The notes under the pieces: generated by a model | The model's input: only the letters and a program-made list of their open reading frames with translations | The model's database searches: none | Told to the model about the DNA's origin: nothing | Assembly (NCBI GenBank): GCA_027493525.1 | Contig: JAOSKN010000001.1 | Location: 1,674,001-1,738,000 of the forward strand | Source of the DNA: Planctomycetota bacterium | GTDB taxonomy: Bacteria; Planctomycetota; SZUA-567; H5-PLA8 | DNA: 64,000 nt | Direction: 5' to 3' | Translations under genes and position numbers: made by a program | In this document: piece after piece, positions 60,731-64,000 of the stretch | Layout: every line of letters begins with the position of its first letter | Numbering within the stretch: the first letter of the stretch is position 1

Positions 60731-61669
60731 ATGACCCCGCCCAGTCTTATCCCCGGGTATGCGCTCCATAACAAGATCGCCGAGGGCGGTTTCGCCGAGA
60801 TTTATGACGGGGAAGAGCTGGTCAGCAAGCGCAAGGTCGCGATTAAGATCCTGCATCCCCGGCATCACACGAACAAGACCGAGTTCAAGCGCCTGATCGC
60901 CGAAGGCGGCGTCGGGATGCGCCTGCGCAACCACGAGAACGTGGTCAGATTCCTCCAGGTCGGTAGGTCAGGCCGCGCGCCGTACGTGGTCATGGAGTTC
61001 ATCCAGGGCCGCACCCTGCGCGAGATTCTGCGCGAGCAGAAGCGCCTCTCGAATCAGCACGTGGTCCTGCTGGCGCAGGCGCTTGCTTCGGGCATTCGCT
61101 ACATGCACAGCGAAGGCGTCTTCCACAAGGACATCAAGCCCGAGAACGTGATGCTCAGCGACGAGGGCACGATCAAACTGATCGATTTGGGCTTCGCGGA
61201 GTCGAAGTCGAGCGTGAAGTGGAGCCTTTTTGGGCGCTCGCTGGAAGGCAGCCCGGCCTACATGGCCCCCGAACTGCTCCGCACCAAGAAGCCCAGCGAG
61301 GCCACCGACCTGTACGCGCTCGGCTGCACGCTCTACGAGGCCGCCACGGGCATCACGCCCTTTACCGGGCTTTCCGACAACGAGATTCTCCAGAAACAGC
61401 TCAACATGAGTTCGCGCCCGACGCCGGTCACCGAGGCCAATCCGGACATCACGCCCTATACCGAACGCCTGATCATGAACGCGCTCGAGAAGCACAACAA
61501 GGACCGCTACAAGTCCATCGACGAGTTCCTGCTCGAACTGCGCCGCAACCCGCTCCTCAGCAGCACCCAGGCGCACGTATCCCTGCCCGCCGGCTGGGCG
61601 CGCAAGCGCGGCAACCTCTCTTCGGCGCGCAACCGGCTGCCCGGGGCGAGCGGCTCGTCGGGGAAATAG
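60731..61669 (+). CDS. Serine/threonine protein kinase with HKD catalytic loop
   Basis: 312 residues from ATG 60731; upstream ATG 60683 overlaps the promoter. Glycine loop IAEGGFAEIYDG, Lys39 in VAIKIL, catalytic loop HKDIKPEN (His132, Asp134, with Lys instead of the usual Arg before Asp), DLG at 152-154, EGSPAYMAPELL and DLYALGCTLYEAATG. The HKD form means activation-loop phosphorylation is probably not needed as in RD kinases, so this one may be constitutively active. The C-terminal tail is Ser/Gly-rich and short, with no membrane helix. A good terminator follows. Confidence 0.92.
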   Translation: MTPPSLIPGYALHNKIAEGGFAEIYDGEELVSKRKVAIKILHPRHHTNKTEFKRLIAEGGVGMRLRNHENVVRFLQVGRSGRAPYVVMEFIQGRTLREILREQKRLSNQHVVLLAQALASGIRYMHSEGVFHKDIKPENVMLSDEGTIKLIDLGFAESKSSVKWSLFGRSLEGSPAYMAPELLRTKKPSEATDLYALGCTLYEAATGITPFTGLSDNEILQKQLNMSSRPTPVTEANPDITPYTERLIMNALEKHNKDRYKSIDEFLLELRRNPLLSSTQAHVSLPAGWARKRGNLSSARNRLPGASGSSGK

Positions 61670-61697
61670 CTCGAACCTGAAACTTGCATGGAATATA

Positions 61698-61731
61698 AGC
61701 TCCGCGGAGCAGTCCGCGGGGCTTTTCTTTT
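61698..61731 (+). terminator. Rho-independent terminator of the second kinase gene
   Basis: Stem AGCTCCGCGGA / TCCGCGGGGCT (one G-T pair) with a GCAG loop, followed by TTTCTTTT. It begins 28 bases after the kinase stop and lies just before the stop of the convergent minus-strand gene. Confidence 0.85.
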
Positions 61732-61736
61732 CGACG

Positions 61737-62474
61737 TCAGCCGTTCGCGCGCAGCCATTCGAGGCTTGCGCGCATGGCGCCCAGCGGGTCGGGCGTGATC
61801 GGGTCGTGTTCGACGATCAGTTCGCGCAGCCTGGGCAGTGCCGCGACGGCGCGCAGGTGTTCGGCGAGCGGGACCTCGCCCGCGCCCAGCGCCACGGAGT
61901 CCGGGCCGCGGAAGTCCCGCAGGTGCAGGAACCCAATCCGCTCGGCGTGCCGGCGCAGCAGGGCCGCCGCGTCCACGCCCGCCGCCCAGACCCAGCCGGC
62001 GTCGAGGCAGAGGTCCACGGCCGGATCGAGCTCCGCCAGCAGCACCTCCAGCGCCGTCAGCCCGCCGTCGATCCGCGCGAATTCGAATTCGTGATTGTGG
62101 TAGTGCAGGCGCAGGCCCTCGCCGGCCAGGCGCTTCGCGGACTCGTTCAGGAACTTCGCCGTCGCGAGGTAGTCGTCGCGCCCGCGCGACTTCCAATTTA
62201 ACGGGCCGGAGACGCAGAGGTCCGCGCAGCCGCCGGCCTTGGCGAAGGCTACGTACTTTTCGGGCTTGGCGAGCTGACCCGTGGCCAGGTGGACCCCGGC
62301 GAGCCGCAGGCCCGCGCGCTTCAGGAGTTCCGGAAGCTCCAGGGGCTGCGCGAAGCTCTCCACGCAGGCGTAGCCGTAGTGGCGCAGGGCCGGCAGGATG
62401 CGCAGGCTCAACGCCTCGGCGTTGCGGGCCTCAGGGCCGAAGACGTAGAGTTCGACGCCGATCTCACGGTTCAT
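61737..62474 (-). CDS. Sugar phosphate isomerase/epimerase-like TIM barrel
   Basis: 245 residues. Xylose-isomerase-like fold with metal-ligand-like motifs: GVHLATG, LHYHNHEFEF, LDPAVDLCLDAGWV, IGFLHLRDFRG and LRELIVEHDP. The enzyme probably isomerises or epimerises a sugar (phosphate) in the cytoplasm; the exact substrate is unknown. ATG 62474 lies eight bases after the stop of the aminoacylase gene, so the two form an operon and may act on an amino-sugar or acyl-amino compound. Confidence 0.85.
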   Translation of the reverse strand: MNREIGVELYVFGPEARNAEALSLRILPALRHYGYACVESFAQPLELPELLKRAGLRLAGVHLATGQLAKPEKYVAFAKAGGCADLCVSGPLNWKSRGRDDYLATAKFLNESAKRLAGEGLRLHYHNHEFEFARIDGGLTALEVLLAELDPAVDLCLDAGWVWAAGVDAAALLRRHAERIGFLHLRDFRGPDSVALGAGEVPLAEHLRAVAALPRLRELIVEHDPITPDPLGAMRASLEWLRANG

Positions 62475-62482
62475 GGGTCGCT

Positions 62483-64000
62483 CTAGGCCTCCGCGCCGGG
62501 TCCCGCGACGAACTTCCCGGGCTTCGCGCCGGTGTGCTCGCCGTTGGAGACCACCTTCGTGCCGTTGACCCAGACGTCCTGGACGCCCACCGAAAGCCGG
62601 TGCGGCTCCTCGAAGGTCGCGCGGTCGGCGACCGTCTTCGGATCGAAGAGCACCACGTCGGCCCAGGCGCCGGCGCGCAGGATGCCGCGATCCGCAAGCC
62701 CCAGGCGCGCGGCGACCGCGCCGCTCATCTTGCGCACGGCCTCCTCGAAGCTCAGCACGCCCAGGTCCCGGGCGTAATGTCCCAACACGCGCGTGAACGT
62801 GCCGTAGCCGCGCGGGTGAACCAGGCCGCCGGCGCGCGCCGGGTCGGTCCCGCCGGCGTCGGAGGCGACCTTGATCCACGGCTGGCGCAATTGGAGCTGT
62901 AGGTTCCGCTCGCTCATCGAAAAGAAGATGGTGAAGATGTCGTGCCCTTCGGAGGCCAGCAGGTCGAGCACGGCATCGACCCACTCCTGGCCGCGCTCGG
63001 CGGCGATCTGCGAGAGGCGCTTGCCGATGTAGCCCCGGTGTTCGGGGAGGCGGAAGCCGACGGGCATGATCCCTTCGGCGCGCGCGCCGAGTTCGTTCGC
63101 GCCCGCGAACCGGCCGAGCATCTCCGCGCGCAGCTTCGGGCGGACTTGCGGGTCGGCGACATTCTTGAAGAGCAGGTCGTCAGCCGCGGCCCACGCGGGC
63201 ACCTGCGTGGAGAGCCCCGTGCCGCTGGCGACGTAGGGGTACATGCAGGCCGTGACGTCCTGCCCCTCCGCGCGCGCCGCGTCGATCCGCGCGATGGCCT
63301 GCGCCATCTTCGGCCAATTGGCCTTGCCGGCGGCCTTGAGGTGGTAGATCTCGACGGGCAGGCCGGCGCGGCGGCCGATCTCGAGCGCTTCCTCCACGCC
63401 TTCCAGGAGCCGGTCGCTCTCCGAGCGCATGTGGGTGATGTAGAGCCCGCCGCGGCGCGCGGCGACCTTCGCGATCTCGACGATCTCCGCGGTCTCGACG
63501 TAGCAGTCCGGCGGATAGATCAGCGCGTAACTGATTCCGAAGGCGCCGTCGGCCATCGCCTCGTCCAGCAGCGTCTTCATGCGTTCGAGTTCGTCCGGCG
63601 CCGGCGCGCCCATGCGCATGCCGCAGGCGAGGCTGCGCAGCGTCCCGGCGGCGAAGAACGAGCCGACGTTCGGGGAGACGCCGGCCTCCAGCAGCGCGTC
63701 GAACCAGTGCCTGAAGCGCGTCCAGCCCTTGGCCTTCTCGCGCCAGGCCGCCGGGAGCGGCCCGCACTTGCCGCCGTGCGGCGCCGGAACCCAGGTCTCG
63801 CCCATGATCTCCGTCGTGACGCCCTGGGTGAGCTTCGAGACGCAGCGCCCGTCGTTCATCAGCGTGGTGATGGAATGGCTCTGGATGTCGATGAAGCCGG
63901 GGCAGACCGCCAGGCCCGCGGCCTCGACGACCTCGCGCGCGCCCTCGGGCTTCAGGAGCCCCGCCGGCGCGACGGCCGCGATCCGCTCGCCCTTCAGGCC
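62483..64000 (-). CDS. N-acyl-D-amino acid deacylase (D-aminoacylase), 5' end outside window
   Basis: 505 visible residues; the frame is open at the right edge, so the start lies beyond 64000. Amidohydrolase superfamily: metal-binding VCPGFIDIQSHS near the visible start, GVTTEIMGETW, SYALIYPPDCYVETAEIVEI, YITHMRSESDRLLEGVEEAL, EIYHLKAAGKANW and SDAGGTDPARA, the last with a catalytic Asp. The ending GAWADVVLFDP-VWVNGTKVV is standard for this family. It removes an acyl group from D-amino acids or, in relatives, N-acyl sugars or peptides. It is followed on the strand by the isomerase gene. Confidence 0.9.
   Translation of the reverse strand, partial: GLKGERIAAVAPAGLLKPEGAREVVEAAGLAVCPGFIDIQSHSITTLMNDGRCVSKLTQGVTTEIMGETWVPAPHGGKCGPLPAAWREKAKGWTRFRHWFDALLEAGVSPNVGSFFAAGTLRSLACGMRMGAPAPDELERMKTLLDEAMADGAFGISYALIYPPDCYVETAEIVEIAKVAARRGGLYITHMRSESDRLLEGVEEALEIGRRAGLPVEIYHLKAAGKANWPKMAQAIARIDAARAEGQDVTACMYPYVASGTGLSTQVPAWAAADDLLFKNVADPQVRPKLRAEMLGRFAGANELGARAEGIMPVGFRLPEHRGYIGKRLSQIAAERGQEWVDAVLDLLASEGHDIFTIFFSMSERNLQLQLRQPWIKVASDAGGTDPARAGGLVHPRGYGTFTRVLGHYARDLGVLSFEEAVRKMSGAVAARLGLADRGILRAGAWADVVLFDPKTVADRATFEEPHRLSVGVQDVWVNGTKVVSNGEHTGAKPGKFVAGPGAEA

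Noticed and set aside
1..64000. tRNA, rRNA, riboswitch and prophage signals
   Set aside because: Intergenic regions were read on both strands and no cloverleaf, rRNA segment, known riboswitch core or phage structural gene was recognised; a profile-based scan could still find small RNAs.

Overview
The window is GC-rich bacterial DNA with tightly packed genes and unusually AT-rich promoters. The gene content points to Planctomycetota or a close relative, probably an uncultured, metagenome-derived lineage. The evidence is protein families typical of that group: Ser/Thr kinases, FHA and DUF4388 modules, N-terminal zinc ribbons joined to a membrane helix, tandem DUF1080-like (LamG-fold) domains, excisionase-type HTH domains fused to membrane segments, and a bacterial microcompartment (BMC) locus with a class II aldolase and a CoA-type aldehyde dehydrogenase, resembling the fucose/rhamnose (PVM) compartments. 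This placement is an inference. No rRNA, tRNA, CRISPR array or prophage was seen.

Layout. 1-3.0 kb: two Ebo-type metabolite-traffic genes with a repeat-flanked four-helix-bundle gene between them. 3.0-5.2 kb (minus): SurA-like chaperone, small membrane protein and type-4 uracil-DNA glycosylase. 5.4-10.2 kb (minus): a PilB/GspE - PilT - PilB/GspE ATPase operon behind a good promoter, followed at 11.2-11.8 kb by two tandem genes encoding only the second half of a GspE N-terminal (MshEN) domain. 11.9-20.4 kb: panC, an M24 peptidase, queG, a membrane protein with a very long Asp/Glu tract, and mfd. 20.5-26.4 kb: a DUF2442-HTH/DUF4160 pair, a DUF1961-like protein, a large secreted PKD/Ig protein and a three-gene membrane-protein operon.

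26.9-34.5 kb: the BMC locus. It encodes a tandem-domain BMC-T, BMC-H and BMC-P shell proteins, the aldehyde dehydrogenase (N-terminal targeting helix) and the class II aldolase (C-terminal targeting helix). It also encodes a small HTH protein, a MEMO-family protein, and an unusual protein joining a EutT/EutQ-like N-terminus to an ACT domain. An IS481-like element with a perfect 7-bp target duplication has inserted between the two enzyme genes. An FNR/CRP-like site lies 41.5 bases before the predicted transcription start. Most gene junctions carry a short repeat hairpin of one of three families. The expected chemistry is aldolase cleavage of a deoxysugar phosphate to an aldehyde, which the dehydrogenase converts to acyl-CoA inside the shell.

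34.6-64 kb: an acetyl-xylan-esterase-like hydrolase, two Ser/Thr kinases, FHA-DUF4388, a glycosidase-like beta-propeller, a thioredoxin-like protein, a Tat-exported phosphoesterase, two transglutaminase-like proteins, topA, a giant DUF4388/PEGA membrane protein, a sugar-binding lipoprotein, an SMP-30 lactonase, a zinc-ribbon/DUF1080-like membrane protein, a sugar-phosphate isomerase-like protein and a D-aminoacylase that runs off the end. The emphasis is on extracellular polysaccharide use and surface signalling.

Six single-base frame breaks occur in five otherwise intact genes, mostly in G or C runs. They are more likely consensus errors than real mutations, and those genes are annotated here as single reconstructed loci.
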